Shown here: one piece after another, positions 10,589 through 21,308 of the stretch
Position numbering within the stretch: the first letter of the stretch is position 1
Layout of the letters: every line of letters starts with the position of its first letter
From: a virus
Reading direction: 5' to 3' (one strand)
Virus record (IMG/VR): IMGVR_UViG_3300001533_003062
Location: 26,327-90,326 of that record
DNA: 64,000 nt
Made by a program: the position numbers and the translations under genes
Notes under the pieces: generated by a model
Told to the model about the DNA's origin: nothing
The model's database searches: none
Seen by the model: the letters and a program-made list of their open reading frames with translations, nothing else

Positions 10589-12660
10589 TATAAACTCGCC
10601 TTTACTGTTTTCGACCCCATTAACGGAGCTCCTGTTATATAATCTTTATGCGAGTTAACGGTAACTACCCCACTTAATGCTGCCCCCGCACCTTTTATGT
10701 CTACAAGCATCCCCCTCAGTTGAGCCTTGCCTGCAGTTGCTTCCAGTTTCATACCTAAGGTCGAGGAAGCCTCTAATTTTCCCGCTACTGTCTTTAAAAT
10801 TACTTTACCGGCAACTGTTTTTAAAGATAAATCTCCTTTTAATGTCTCTACCTTAAAATCCCCGGCGGTCGAAAAAAACGTTCTATTTCCTTTTGTTATT
10901 ATTCTTTCTTCTATGTCACCCTTGGTGAGAGTGACCGACTTACCCCCTCTACCCACAACTGACTCTTCTATGTCACCTCTAGTAGTAGGTTTAGTGGGTA
11001 GCATTTTTAACTCGCTTTTACCCTCAGTTATCGTGGTCTCTCTGCTGCCGTAACCCTCTTGTTTCTCCTTAGATACTTTCTCATTGAAACTATTGCCCAC
11101 ACTTAAATTGAAGGATTCCCCTATATTAGTATTCGAGGAACCTCCTACAGTAAGCTCCTCCTTACCGTTTATACTGATTTTATCACTACCCTCTATTATA
11201 GTCTCACGAGACATTTCTACTTGTTTTCTCTCGAAGCCCGCGATAAATTCTATTTTTTTATACTTATTTATATTACCTACAGGTTCTCCCTCATTTTCGA
11301 AATCCTCAATTGTGGTTAGCTCCTTTTCTAAACCATACTTAAAAAAGACCCCCCTAGAAGTAGTAACATCCATACTCAGGTTCTTATGAGGGTTGTCCGA
11401 ACTTTCCCCATGGTTGCCTATTACCCACTTCAACCCACCATCAAGAACCATATCCCATGAATTACCAAACCTAGAGTCCGCTCCCCAAATTTCCTTACGA
11501 CTTCCTCTAGCTAATAAAGAAAGAGACCTCCCTGGACATATACCTCCCCCAGAACCTGACGGAAGAAAATGGTAAAAATGACCCTCTTTATCGGCTCCAA
11601 AAAAGGCACCCCTTTCAGCATTTCTTCTATTCGGAGCAAAAAGTGAAAAAGCCATTCCTATAGTATCCGGCTCTTCTCCTGTAAGAACATCAAAAATAAA
11701 ATCCCCCTCTACATCCCCGTAGTCATTGAATAACGTAGGTTTTAAAATCTTGCTGTAGGTATCCTCATACCTCTCGTTATTCCCTATAAAATGGCCCATA
11801 CTAAAAATAGCGTCAGGATTTCTGAACGTCTCTACGCCTATTTGATTTACGTCATTACCGGGCATATCATCTTTAGCCCTACCGTCTACCTCTATCCTAT
11901 ATTCGGTATAATAATCCGAAGCATTTTTATTATCGTTAGGCCTAAGATTATAGTTGATTGTACCGTCAACCTTTCGATCCTTTTCTACGTATGAGCCCTC
12001 TTCTCTGTTAAAATCCTCAGCAGAATTTCTCTGGGCTATACCTGCATTTACCCATACCCCACTGGTGAATACATAATTATTTGAAGAAGTACTTATGATC
12101 GTATTATCTTCAGACCTTATCTTAAAATTATCCCCTTGCCTAGTAGATATGTTTATATCACTATTGAAAAAAATCTCAGCGCCCTTATTAGAGGAGATAC
12201 TTATTTCACCCTCATCTAATCTCCTTAAACGATAAAAGTATTCATTCTTGTCATTAGTTTTTACCTTTTCTTTATTCCACTGAACGGCGTGCTCTTGTTT
12301 AAGACCCAATTTATACTTCGGTATAAATGTGACAGGGTAACAACCGTAGGGACTTTCTACCACCACAACCGTGGAATTTACCTCGGGAGCCGCGCATATA
12401 AAACTAGAGTTACCCGAGTAAGGCTGAGATATCATTACATCATCTAGGATATCCCCTCTTCTGTCGCCCATAAGGGATACCTTCATGATTTGTCTATCTG
12501 TATCGATACTTACGACGTTCCCTATGACTACAGATATACCCTCCTTACGTCTTATCGCAGGAGAGGGTAGCTCACCCTCCGCGTATATTCTTCCCGATAC
12601 TGGAGGGTCTATACGGCTTGTGCTTGACTGACTTTTAGCCACATTCACATTTACACTCAT
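10588..12660 (-). CDS. Baseplate spike protein (gp5/VgrG-type)
   Basis: 690 residues. An N-terminal region of about 100 residues reads as an OB-fold (GNVVSIDTDRQIMKVSLMG...). The middle is rich in GW/GN turns. The C-terminal 200 residues are a regular beta-helix built of short repeats: TTRGDIEESVVGRGG, TLTKGDIEERIITKGN and KTVAGKVILKTVAGKLEASS. This layout matches the T4 gp5/VgrG spike family, in which a trimeric beta-helix forms the membrane-piercing needle. No lysozyme domain is present here; the lytic domain sits in a neighbouring baseplate protein instead. The gene follows the hub gene by two bases. Confidence 0.8.
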   Translation of the reverse strand: MSVNVNVAKSQSSTSRIDPPVSGRIYAEGELPSPAIRRKEGISVVIGNVVSIDTDRQIMKVSLMGDRRGDILDDVMISQPYSGNSSFICAAPEVNSTVVVVESPYGCYPVTFIPKYKLGLKQEHAVQWNKEKVKTNDKNEYFYRLRRLDEGEISISSNKGAEIFFNSDINISTRQGDNFKIRSEDNTIISTSSNNYVFTSGVWVNAGIAQRNSAEDFNREEGSYVEKDRKVDGTINYNLRPNDNKNASDYYTEYRIEVDGRAKDDMPGNDVNQIGVETFRNPDAIFSMGHFIGNNERYEDTYSKILKPTLFNDYGDVEGDFIFDVLTGEEPDTIGMAFSLFAPNRRNAERGAFFGADKEGHFYHFLPSGSGGGICPGRSLSLLARGSRKEIWGADSRFGNSWDMVLDGGLKWVIGNHGESSDNPHKNLSMDVTTSRGVFFKYGLEKELTTIEDFENEGEPVGNINKYKKIEFIAGFERKQVEMSRETIIEGSDKISINGKEELTVGGSSNTNIGESFNLSVGNSFNEKVSKEKQEGYGSRETTITEGKSELKMLPTKPTTRGDIEESVVGRGGKSVTLTKGDIEERIITKGNRTFFSTAGDFKVETLKGDLSLKTVAGKVILKTVAGKLEASSTLGMKLEATAGKAQLRGMLVDIKGAGAALSGVVTVNSHKDYITGAPLMGSKTVKASL

Positions 12661-12662
12661 GA

Positions 12663-14870
12663 CTACCCTCTATCCTTAGGTTTCAATTTTAACAACCTTA
12701 TATTCTTGTATTCTTCAGAATTTATCCTGTCAGCAAGATCCACGAATTTATAATTATCTTCTCTATCTAATAATAAATTAGCTCCGTAAGGAAAAGCTCC
12801 TATATGCTCATAACCATTTTTATCTGTGTATGGCACGGTCTCTTTTGTTATGTGTATCATCTCATTGCTAAGTATTTTAAGAGAAGTCTCGGCGTCAGTA
12901 TTCCCGTCTTCGGGCTTACCTTGATCTACCACCTTGTCTCTAGTTATCTCTTTTGATGCAGGCCTTATCTCGGTGAAACCCTCCGAGTTATTACCCGCAT
13001 ATAAACCACTAGTACTCTCTAAATACTGCTTCTGAAGTTTATTAAGCTCATTCGCCTTGTTATCCTTACCAAGATCTCCCTGAGTCCTAGCTCCTTGGGC
13101 TATAGGTTCCAGCTTTTCATCATCGACAGCTTTTCCCTCCGCTAATATTTCTGAGATCTCATTCCTTAACTTCACTACATAACCTTTGAGTATCTTGCCA
13201 GGCACACTTGTTACTTCTCCTGAGTCAAAAACTCTATCTCTTCTAGCCTCAAGGTTAAGCTGAGTCGTTGCGGAAGATCCGAAAGAGAAACTATGGGAGA
13301 TACCCGATACATAGTAAAAACAGTCTGCGTGACTTATATAAACAGGGTACCCCAACCTCATCTCAGATCTAAGAGGGATAGACAAGGCTCCTGTTTTTGT
13401 TTTAGCATTTATCCTAGCCATCTCAGCTACCGCTATAGCCCTTAGTGTAGCTGGAGTGTTACCGTAGTTCATACTCAATGTCTGATGCCTAAGGCCGTAC
13501 CTTTTCACAGACTCATAATCTATATGGACACCCAAATACGCCAACTCCGGGAAGTGGTAATTAAAGGGCCCGGTTACCTCTAAGTAATTGACTATAGCGT
13601 CTGTGTTTTGCGAGAATGAAAAATTGATTATATCTTCCGATTTCATGACATATGTCTCATCTCCTCCAAATACTACATCTAAATTATACATAGGGGGCTT
13701 AAAGACAAAACTACCATTTAGGTCCACAAAAAATTCCATATGCGTATCTTCACATATCTTATTAGCTATTTCTAGCTTAGTATTCTGGAGAGATTGGGAA
13801 CCATCTCCATATAGACTAAAAGCACCATAGGGTAAAACTCTCTCTAATATAGAAAAGTCAAGATCTAACTCAGCCCTTGTTGTCCTATTCTTTGATTTAT
13901 CCGACGTAGACATATATTCTTTAACAGACTGAGCTATACTCTTCAGTTCTATAGGGCCCACTAACCCATACATTTCTAGGGCGGCCTTACCTTTTTTAGC
14001 CAGGTCCTCCTCACTTGCACTTTTATCCCCTATTATACCATCAGGACCTGCAAAAGATTGAAAATCGAATCTCCGGGACCAATACTCTGTTGCACTTCTA
14101 GCTAGACCTCCTAGAACCTTACCTACATCGTCCCCAGAAACATTACCTATCTGAGGGTTATTATAAAGGCTAGAAAAATTAGGGTAAACAAAATTATCAG
14201 TTGAGTCCGAACCCTTCCTATTGAAAAATGTATCTAAAAACAAAGAGTATATTATTTCCCAGGGATTCATAAACTCAAAGATTGTAGATATTTGATCTTT
14301 TTGATTGGAACCCAAAATAGTATTAGCTAAAGACGGGGCGACCGTGAGCTTCTGAAAAGCCCACCAATTCAAGAGATCCACACAATTCAGGCTAAAGGTG
14401 CTTACCCCTCCTGAATAACTCTCTGTGACATTTGTTATAAACCCCCAAAAAACTGGATAGTACTGAGGCCTATACTTATTGGCGGGGGCTTTTTCTATAA
14501 AACGGGATTTCATGAATATTTTTACTTCTGTCATGGGCAAAAAGTAAGGGACCCTTATCCCATTAGGCATATCGACATAGTAATCGTTATGTAAGCCCTT
14601 ATACTGAGGAGCAACCACCTCTATATTAGCTCTCCCGGAACCTGACGGAGAAATAGAGGCACTAACATTTATGGATGTAATACCGCCCTGAAGATACTTC
14701 ATTGATTCCTTATTACCCGATACACTGAAGCTATTATTAGTCTCAGGGTCCATAGGAGATATAGCCTTCTCCCCAAAAGCATTATTCATGATAGCTATAG
14801 CGTCAGGTGCAAGCTTAAGAACGCTTCTATCTTTTATACCTTTTAGACTAAATAATCCAGAACTATCCAT
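12663..14870 (-). CDS. Baseplate hub protein (gp27/gpD-like)
   Basis: 735 residues. The N-terminal half carries beta-sheet segments typical of tail hub proteins: INVSASISPSGSG, a FWGFITNVTESYSGGVSTF strand pair, and SLNCVDLLNWW. A central part resembles the late-control gpD/gp27 fold (LEVTGPFNYHF, a YYVSGISHSFSFG strand). The last 170 residues are a charged tail with Lys/Asp/Glu stretches that may contact the next protein. It precedes the spike gene directly, as hub and spike genes commonly do. Family assignment is from architecture and order, not a database match. Confidence 0.65.
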   Translation of the reverse strand: MDSSGLFSLKGIKDRSVLKLAPDAIAIMNNAFGEKAISPMDPETNNSFSVSGNKESMKYLQGGITSINVSASISPSGSGRANIEVVAPQYKGLHNDYYVDMPNGIRVPYFLPMTEVKIFMKSRFIEKAPANKYRPQYYPVFWGFITNVTESYSGGVSTFSLNCVDLLNWWAFQKLTVAPSLANTILGSNQKDQISTIFEFMNPWEIIYSLFLDTFFNRKGSDSTDNFVYPNFSSLYNNPQIGNVSGDDVGKVLGGLARSATEYWSRRFDFQSFAGPDGIIGDKSASEEDLAKKGKAALEMYGLVGPIELKSIAQSVKEYMSTSDKSKNRTTRAELDLDFSILERVLPYGAFSLYGDGSQSLQNTKLEIANKICEDTHMEFFVDLNGSFVFKPPMYNLDVVFGGDETYVMKSEDIINFSFSQNTDAIVNYLEVTGPFNYHFPELAYLGVHIDYESVKRYGLRHQTLSMNYGNTPATLRAIAVAEMARINAKTKTGALSIPLRSEMRLGYPVYISHADCFYYVSGISHSFSFGSSATTQLNLEARRDRVFDSGEVTSVPGKILKGYVVKLRNEISEILAEGKAVDDEKLEPIAQGARTQGDLGKDNKANELNKLQKQYLESTSGLYAGNNSEGFTEIRPASKEITRDKVVDQGKPEDGNTDAETSLKILSNEMIHITKETVPYTDKNGYEHIGAFPYGANLLLDREDNYKFVDLADRINSEEYKNIRLLKLKPKDRG

Positions 14871-14883
14871 AATTTATAAAACC

Positions 14884-16581
14884 TTATTTCTTAACTACTG
14901 TACTTAAAACATTTACTAGATATCCATTTTTCTTGTTTTCAGCCCCCGCTAAAATATAACCCACTGTAGGGTCAGCAGGTATACTATTCGTTTTTAAATT
15001 ACTAGGGCTCGAGTTATAAGCCCCAAGCTCCTTCAGAGTATCTCCCTCTATACCTAATGACTTAGCATTAGAATTCAACAAAAATATCGAAGATATCATA
15101 CCGAAGCTAGGATCGTTATCACAATTTTCGAAATTAATTTCACCCTCTTTATTTTTATACCCCATGCCCTCCATGAAAGGGATGAACTTAGGATCTTCCA
15201 CCAATCCCTTGAAAGTAGCCCCAGACATTTGAGTAACACCTAATGATGGAAGTTTCTGATCCGTATCACCCACTATGGCTTTTTTTATCGTGACGCTATT
15301 ACCGTCTGAAGACCAGTAACCCTGCGACTCATTATTAATGATAGTAGCTAAGAGTACAGGATCCAGATTATACCCTAACTTCTCCGCCGCTTCTGCAGCC
15401 ACCTGCCCAAAGGTTTTATCTCCGTGTGTACTACCCGCCTTAGATCGAAAGAAATTTACAGTCTCTTCTATATTACTATTATCTTTGGCTTTTCCTCCCG
15501 CGTCTACTAAGTTATCCTCAAATTGCTCATCCGTTAGGGTCAATATAGGGGTATTCCCCTCCGTTACTTTCATATAAGTGATTTCCCTGCCATCCTTGAA
15601 CCTACGTGTATAGGTGGTCCCTACAGGACTATCGGAGTCTACCTCACCCGATATAGGTTTTTGACTCTTATAATCCTGAAAGTCAAAAGTAAACTCAGGA
15701 TTTTTGGGGTTTTCGCTAAAAAAATCCTTTATCTTAAACACGTCATTTAAATCTTCTTTACTCATGAGAACAGTTTTAGCGAAAAAAGAATTTTTACCCT
15801 GTACTGAGAAGGGAATATCCTCGTTCTCATTAGACACCTCATTACCTTCCATCCTTAAATGGCCTTCCATAGCATCTCCGCGCATGCCCGAAACTACAAA
15901 CTCAAAATTATAGCTTAAATTAAAAGGCTTAGAAGGATCCTCACTTAAAGTAAAAGAATTGAAGTTACCTACATACTCAGACCCATCATAGGATAAAAGG
16001 ATACTATCCATTACATTGATAACCCGGCTCTTTGAACTGTATAAACTAGAATTTCTACTACCATTTAGGAAATAGTTACCGTTATTCCGATACATGGAAA
16101 TTAAATCTAAAAGATTAATGAAACCTAAAGTCTCTTTTCTATTTTTGGTTGTTAAACCGCTATTAAAAATCTTACCTTTATGAGAAACTCCAGTTCCTAT
16201 AAAAAAGGCCGCGGATACTCCCGAACAAGCTATCGTTTGTTGCTGACTTCCCCAGAGAGTAGACACCCAAGACTGTCTCGTGTAACTATTAGAGGATATA
16301 AAAGACAGGCCCATCTGTATATCCTGAGGGTTTATTAATAAACCCAATTCGACCTCTTCCGTGTCCGTGTAGTAATTGTATATAGAGAACTTAAAAAGTA
16401 GACCATGGTTTGTCCGTAAGGACCTAGCAGAAGAGTAGTATTGCCCCGATGAGTTATTGAGGACAGACAACGCGTTCGACATAAAATAAACCTTATCATC
16501 CCTTAAAAAGAATGAGCCCCCTTGCCTTGAAGAAAGGTTATCGAATGCTGTTAAACTATCACTTACTTTATTTAAAGCCAT
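14884..16581 (-). CDS. Baseplate protein with C-terminal lytic transglycosylase domain
   Basis: 565 residues. The N-terminal 260 residues share a fold with the preceding 426-residue protein: compare YDGSEYVGNFNSFTLSED here with YDYITCLGYIDSFDLTED there, each followed by a pattern of Pro-Phe-x-Leu-x-Tyr. Residues about 390-540 form an SLT/goose-lysozyme-like domain: the probable catalytic Glu lies in LLATIINNESQGYW, followed by SLGVTQMSG (the GLMQ-like motif) and a late AYNSS. Such tail lysins open the peptidoglycan during injection. The linker between the domains is low complexity and acidic. Confidence 0.75.
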   Translation of the reverse strand: MALNKVSDSLTAFDNLSSRQGGSFFLRDDKVYFMSNALSVLNNSSGQYYSSARSLRTNHGLLFKFSIYNYYTDTEEVELGLLINPQDIQMGLSFISSNSYTRQSWVSTLWGSQQQTIACSGVSAAFFIGTGVSHKGKIFNSGLTTKNRKETLGFINLLDLISMYRNNGNYFLNGSRNSSLYSSKSRVINVMDSILLSYDGSEYVGNFNSFTLSEDPSKPFNLSYNFEFVVSGMRGDAMEGHLRMEGNEVSNENEDIPFSVQGKNSFFAKTVLMSKEDLNDVFKIKDFFSENPKNPEFTFDFQDYKSQKPISGEVDSDSPVGTTYTRRFKDGREITYMKVTEGNTPILTLTDEQFEDNLVDAGGKAKDNSNIEETVNFFRSKAGSTHGDKTFGQVAAEAAEKLGYNLDPVLLATIINNESQGYWSSDGNSVTIKKAIVGDTDQKLPSLGVTQMSGATFKGLVEDPKFIPFMEGMGYKNKEGEINFENCDNDPSFGMISSIFLLNSNAKSLGIEGDTLKELGAYNSSPSNLKTNSIPADPTVGYILAGAENKKNGYLVNVLSTVVKK

Positions 16582-16594
16582 GTATCTTACCTAA

Positions 16595-17875
16595 CTACAC
16601 GAAGGCAGTAGGCTCCTCTGAGCCCGAACTCGGATAAATGAATTTATTAGAATCCAATAGCCCGCCATAGGTATTGTCCTTACTCTCCACATTAAAATTA
16701 GTATCCACCTGTAAAGGTACCCTATCTCTGTTTGCTGTGACACCTTGATTATATATAGTTTTCTCGGACCTATAGGTCATACTATACCTTAATCTGAAGG
16801 GTGAACTGCTATCTTCTGTGAGGTCAAAACTATCTATATACCCTAAACACGTTATATAGTCATAGTGTAACTTAATATAAAGCCTTTCTTTAGGCAGACC
16901 TCTTCTAGGGTGGTTGTTTAAGAAATAACTGTTAGAACGATCTCTTATGAACTCTTGAGTTAAACTACTATCGTCATAGGACTTAGCATCATGATACAAC
17001 ATACCGTTAGTCCTATACAACTTTACTATCTCCTTAAGCATTTCATAGGGTTTGGTTTTCCTTCTATTTACAACGGATAAACCCTCACCCTGGTACTCTC
17101 TATCATCATAGTACTCAAATAATCCAAAGGTACCTCCTGAAAAAGTTATGGTGTCTATCTCATCCCCCCAATGCTCCTCTATCCACCGAGTCATAGTGTG
17201 GTACCTATTTATTATTTTAGACGAATTTATAACTAAACTATCGGGGGTAGGGGTAAGCGATATAGCGCTTACGATAGAACAATCTCCCATACTCATAAGA
17301 TAAGATTGACCCGTAGAATCTACCATATCTAATATAAACTTTTTTTCACCCTTATTTCTTTTAGTGTACTCAGGCCGTATTTCCCTCTCATTGTTGTACT
17401 TTCCGTAGGGGAGCTTAATTTTCATAATAGGCCCACACTCAGGTACTGTATGCGGTTTTATGAAAGGAGTGGGTACATTCGGTACAGAAATAGGATCTTC
17501 CCCTGTTTCTTCTTTTATGGTATCTTCCTCGGTTTTTATATTAGTTATAGTGGGCTCTTTAATCTCAGGATCCCCCTTAATCTCTATCTCTCCGAAATCG
17601 TACACTACACTCGTATTAGACCCATACAAATCAACCACTAATAACCCTTGGGGGTTTAATGTACTTACAGTATAACCTGTAGCATCTTGTACGGCTAGTT
17701 CTCCCCCACCTCCATCAGACACTATCTCGGAACCAAAGGACCCAGAAGCACCCCCACTCCCGGAAGAACCTCCCTGGAAGAATTCAGAAGAGTCCACGAC
17801 ATTACTACTCGTGTCATAATCTTCGGGTACGTCCTTACCCTTAAAAAAATCTAATACAGGATCCCAAGAGGCCAT
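16595..17875 (-). CDS. Baseplate protein, paralogue of the lysin's N-terminal half
   Basis: 426 residues. An N-terminal Gly/Ser-rich stretch (QGGSSGSGGASGSFGSEIVS) is followed by Thr/Glu/Pro-rich linker and then a beta-rich domain, residues about 145-390, that resembles the N-terminal domain of the next gene's product. The gene lies directly after the tape measure, where distal-tail or hub-ring proteins are normally encoded. I infer an early baseplate or distal tail role. No enzymatic motif is visible. The gap to the tape measure gene is 11 bases. Confidence 0.65.
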   Translation of the reverse strand: MASWDPVLDFFKGKDVPEDYDTSSNVVDSSEFFQGGSSGSGGASGSFGSEIVSDGGGGELAVQDATGYTVSTLNPQGLLVVDLYGSNTSVVYDFGEIEIKGDPEIKEPTITNIKTEEDTIKEETGEDPISVPNVPTPFIKPHTVPECGPIMKIKLPYGKYNNEREIRPEYTKRNKGEKKFILDMVDSTGQSYLMSMGDCSIVSAISLTPTPDSLVINSSKIINRYHTMTRWIEEHWGDEIDTITFSGGTFGLFEYYDDREYQGEGLSVVNRRKTKPYEMLKEIVKLYRTNGMLYHDAKSYDDSSLTQEFIRDRSNSYFLNNHPRRGLPKERLYIKLHYDYITCLGYIDSFDLTEDSSSPFRLRYSMTYRSEKTIYNQGVTANRDRVPLQVDTNFNVESKDNTYGGLLDSNKFIYPSSGSEEPTAFV

Positions 17876-17886
17876 TTATATAATCC

Positions 17887-20800
17887 TTACGTTTTCGTTA
17901 CTGATTTAGCTTTACTTTCAGCTATTTTCTGCTTAGTTATCTTCTCTATCTTAGCTGTTAATTCTGTATCTAGTTTGATCTCAATATCCACTTTATCACC
18001 CTCAAGAGCCTCCTTAAGGTTAGTGAAATTTTTGTCTATCAATTCAAGCAGAACAGGCTCGCCAGCCTTACTCAACAGGAAGTCCCTCTCCTTCTTCGTC
18101 TCACCCTTTAAAAGCGTGTTTAAAGCCTTGTCTTTCTCCTTTTCAGTACTTTTATCAACCGTTAGAACTTTAAGTAGACCCTCTAGTTTATCATTATGCA
18201 TACCTTTGGTATCTAGCGCCCACTTAGAACCTTTCTTTTTCTCTTTTTCATGTTGAATATCCTTTTTCCAATCAACGGCGAGAAACTGGCTTTCTATTTC
18301 TACTGCTCTGCGACCAGTTTCCACAAACGAGTCATCGACCCTAGTATCGCCTGTATAATTAGTGCCATCTTTTTTATAGCTTTTCCCGTAAGCATCCGTC
18401 TTTATGTTTTGGATATACCCTTGTATATTCTTATAGCCTGGCACAGACTCTACCTCTTTTATGTATCCCTCTAATTTAGGTATAGAAGCCTCTAATTCTT
18501 TGAGTAATTTCGTTTCAACCTTAGTCAGGCCCTTCTCACCCCCCTGTCTCGCCTTTAGTCCCGCTATCTCTCTTTTACGCCCTTCTAGCATAGCTACAGA
18601 ATCCGTATACTTCTCTTTAAAAACCTTATCAAATCTTTCCATAGCATTTTTATTTTTATTTCTAAACCAACTTTGGATAATATTAAAAATACCGCCTGTA
18701 TTAGTAGCTATATTTGATATACCCGCAAGGGTGTCCCTTGCAACATCGCTGGAGGCCAATGCGTATCTTAATTGCTCTTTTCCTATACCTACATATTTAG
18801 ATAAAGGATTAGTCATCTCACCTATACCCGCCGCTATATTTTTCTGCTGCTTTTCATCAGCTCTAATATCTGGAGTTTTTTGAACCATTAAAGTATCCGT
18901 GAGTTTGGTGATAAAATCAGCATACCCCCCTTTAGCCCCTCCGCCCTCAAGGGTAGTTATGAGGCCCTGAATATTAGTGGCATCATCCTCGATTAATTTT
19001 AAAAGGGAATTTATTAAACCCTCATTTGCGCCTCCTGCTTTTAAGGCCTCTAAATCCGTCTTTATCTTAGTAGCGTAATCCTCCTTAGACATATCACCCG
19101 AGGAATATTTTTCAAACAAGGTCTTAAACTCACCGAACTTTTTACCTATATCATCACCGAGTTTACCTGATTTTATTATATTAAATAGCTCTTCAGCACC
19201 TGCTCGTTTTAAAGACCCTCTTCTAGCCAGAGACCTATCTCTTAGGCTATCTATTACGCTAGAGTCTACATTAATCTGCTTAAGTACGTTTTTTATTCGC
19301 ATAAATACGTTTTCCTGCTCTGAGCCTATAGCAGATAAACTACCCCCAAATTTTCCGGCTAGCATCTGCATATAAGACACAGGGTCTCTTGCCAGTTCCT
19401 CTCTCACTCCGCGACCCATTTGATAGGGATCACTACTACCGGCACTATACTTCATAATATCGAACCTACCAAGGGCTGTTTTTAGGTTAGCCTCCATGGA
19501 GGCTACTAGAGATTCTGCTGCTTTTTTCTCATCAGCGCCACTAGCGCTCTTAAGTCTCTCTTTAGCGGCATTTAGACTCTCTTTTGCTTTAGCTACTTCC
19601 TCTTCCCTATACTTCAGGCCCTTATCTAATATCTGCTTTACTGATGAACTATCCATACCTCCCAGCATACTCATAAACTTCATTGTGGTGTTATCATCCA
19701 TATTGCCCATAGTTTGAGATAGAGAAGATAGATCCTTAGCAGCATCTTTAAAACCAGTGATACCCTCTTCCATGAATTTAGTAAGATGGCCGGAGGTACT
19801 TTTAAGATAACTTCCATACCGGCTTAAACCTGAAGATACATTCATCACCTCTTGGTAAAATCTATTAGAGCTTACACCAGCCACCGTAGCATCATAAGAC
19901 ATCTGAGAAAAAGAGTCAGATACTTCATCTAAACTACTCTTTAGATTCAACATCTGATCTGAAATCATCCCGCCCATGTCAGAAAGACCCACCCCAAACG
20001 TGCGGCTTAGTACAATAGTTTTCTCTAAAGCCTCATTATAAGAGCCAATAGATTTCTCGATACCGCCCAAACTCATACCACTAGATTTAAATCCAGAGAA
20101 AGCCTGTTTTACCTCTTCAGCATTTACCCCATATTTCATCTTTATCTCGGAGTTATATAAGGTATCTGTGAAATTTCTTACTTTCTCTCCTAAGTCTGTT
20201 AAGGAGGTTATAGGCCCTTGCATTTCAAAATATGATTGATTAGCCTTCTTTATAAATTCATCCAAAGCAGACCCGAACTTAACTAAAGCGCCCACAGCTG
20301 ATATAATAAGACCAAACCACCCGGCTGTCCCTACAGCCTTCATGGCAACGCCTAAGCCCTTAAAAGCAACCTTCAAGCCTCCGACATTCTTCCCCAACCC
20401 ATCAGCGGCCCTACCCATATCCTGAAGGCCTTTAATATTTTTACCTATGGCTGTCAGACCTGAACCTTTTCCCTGAAAAAGGCTCTTTACTCCCACCACA
20501 GTACCCGTTATATGTCCTGAGGCCCTCCCCTTTAATTCTTCCTTCGCTTTCTCCTGCGCACTTTCAGTGATTACACCCCCTTTTAACGTCTCACCCTTAA
20601 GTGCTTTAGATATTAACCTCTCTAAATCTATATTTTTGAAGCCTTGATTAAAAATGTCTGTTGCAAACTCCTCGGCCTGAGCCACGCCCTTTTGAAAACC
20701 CTCAGACTTTATTGCCCCTAACTCAAGCTGGGCCTTCAGGTCTTTTATCCTTAAGTCAGTCAACTTCTTTATTGCTGCAGCCTCATCCGCCTTTGTCTTT

Positions 20801-21306
20801 ATCCCCGATCTAGCTAACTCATTAGCCCTGCTTGCCGTGTTGGACATGGCCTTCATAGCATTCTTATAATTATCTGCGTTTTTACGCGCTTTCTCTAGAC
20901 TTCCAGCGACTATCTCTTGTTGTTCTTTGAAAGTATCCTCTACTTTAATCGCTTTATCAAAAGCTTCGTTTGTTTCATCCAAAGATTTTTTTAATCGCTC
21001 TGATTCTTCCTTAAATTTTTTCTCGCTGAGGGATCCCTTTTTATAAGCCTTTTCTAATCCCTTTAGCGCCCTCTCTTCACCCTCGATACCTTCCATAATT
21101 TTATCAATTTTTTCTTTTTGGTCATCCAGAGCTCCTGAAAGAACGTTCTCCGCACTGGTTAAGCCTTTTATGGACCCCTCTGCCTTTCTTACTCTGCGGT
21201 CATACGTTGTTATAGTTTCGTTATGACTACTAAGCTCCCTATCAAGTCTACTGAGACTCTCTTGTATAGCATCTAATTGTTCCTTAGATAATTTATTAAC
21301 CGCCAT
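17887..21306 (-). CDS. Tail tape measure protein
   Basis: 1139 residues, predominantly alpha-helical. The first 200 residues are a long heptad coiled coil rich in Glu, Lys, Leu and Ala. A hydrophobic segment follows at about 325-345 (AVGTAGWFGLIISAVGALV), as in most tape measures, and further coiled coil with Lys/Glu-rich ends comes after it. Position after the chaperone pair and before baseplate genes is diagnostic. Taking the usual figure of about 1.5 angstrom per residue, it would predict a tail of roughly 170 nm, an inference. No peptidase or lysozyme domain was noticed within it. Confidence 0.9.
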   Translation of the reverse strand: MAVNKLSKEQLDAIQESLSRLDRELSSHNETITTYDRRVRKAEGSIKGLTSAENVLSGALDDQKEKIDKIMEGIEGEERALKGLEKAYKKGSLSEKKFKEESERLKKSLDETNEAFDKAIKVEDTFKEQQEIVAGSLEKARKNADNYKNAMKAMSNTASRANELARSGIKTKADEAAAIKKLTDLRIKDLKAQLELGAIKSEGFQKGVAQAEEFATDIFNQGFKNIDLERLISKALKGETLKGGVITESAQEKAKEELKGRASGHITGTVVGVKSLFQGKGSGLTAIGKNIKGLQDMGRAADGLGKNVGGLKVAFKGLGVAMKAVGTAGWFGLIISAVGALVKFGSALDEFIKKANQSYFEMQGPITSLTDLGEKVRNFTDTLYNSEIKMKYGVNAEEVKQAFSGFKSSGMSLGGIEKSIGSYNEALEKTIVLSRTFGVGLSDMGGMISDQMLNLKSSLDEVSDSFSQMSYDATVAGVSSNRFYQEVMNVSSGLSRYGSYLKSTSGHLTKFMEEGITGFKDAAKDLSSLSQTMGNMDDNTTMKFMSMLGGMDSSSVKQILDKGLKYREEEVAKAKESLNAAKERLKSASGADEKKAAESLVASMEANLKTALGRFDIMKYSAGSSDPYQMGRGVREELARDPVSYMQMLAGKFGGSLSAIGSEQENVFMRIKNVLKQINVDSSVIDSLRDRSLARRGSLKRAGAEELFNIIKSGKLGDDIGKKFGEFKTLFEKYSSGDMSKEDYATKIKTDLEALKAGGANEGLINSLLKLIEDDATNIQGLITTLEGGGAKGGYADFITKLTDTLMVQKTPDIRADEKQQKNIAAGIGEMTNPLSKYVGIGKEQLRYALASSDVARDTLAGISNIATNTGGIFNIIQSWFRNKNKNAMERFDKVFKEKYTDSVAMLEGRKREIAGLKARQGGEKGLTKVETKLLKELEASIPKLEGYIKEVESVPGYKNIQGYIQNIKTDAYGKSYKKDGTNYTGDTRVDDSFVETGRRAVEIESQFLAVDWKKDIQHEKEKKKGSKWALDTKGMHNDKLEGLLKVLTVDKSTEKEKDKALNTLLKGETKKERDFLLSKAGEPVLLELIDKNFTNLKEALEGDKVDIEIKLDTELTAKIEKITKQKIAESKAKSVTKT

Positions 21307-21308
21307 AA

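Noticed and set aside
10143-10658. Long plus-strand open frame opposite the Ala/Gly-rich gene
   Set aside because: It is antisense to a gene with proper start and coupling; its composition mirrors the GC-biased codon pattern of that gene.
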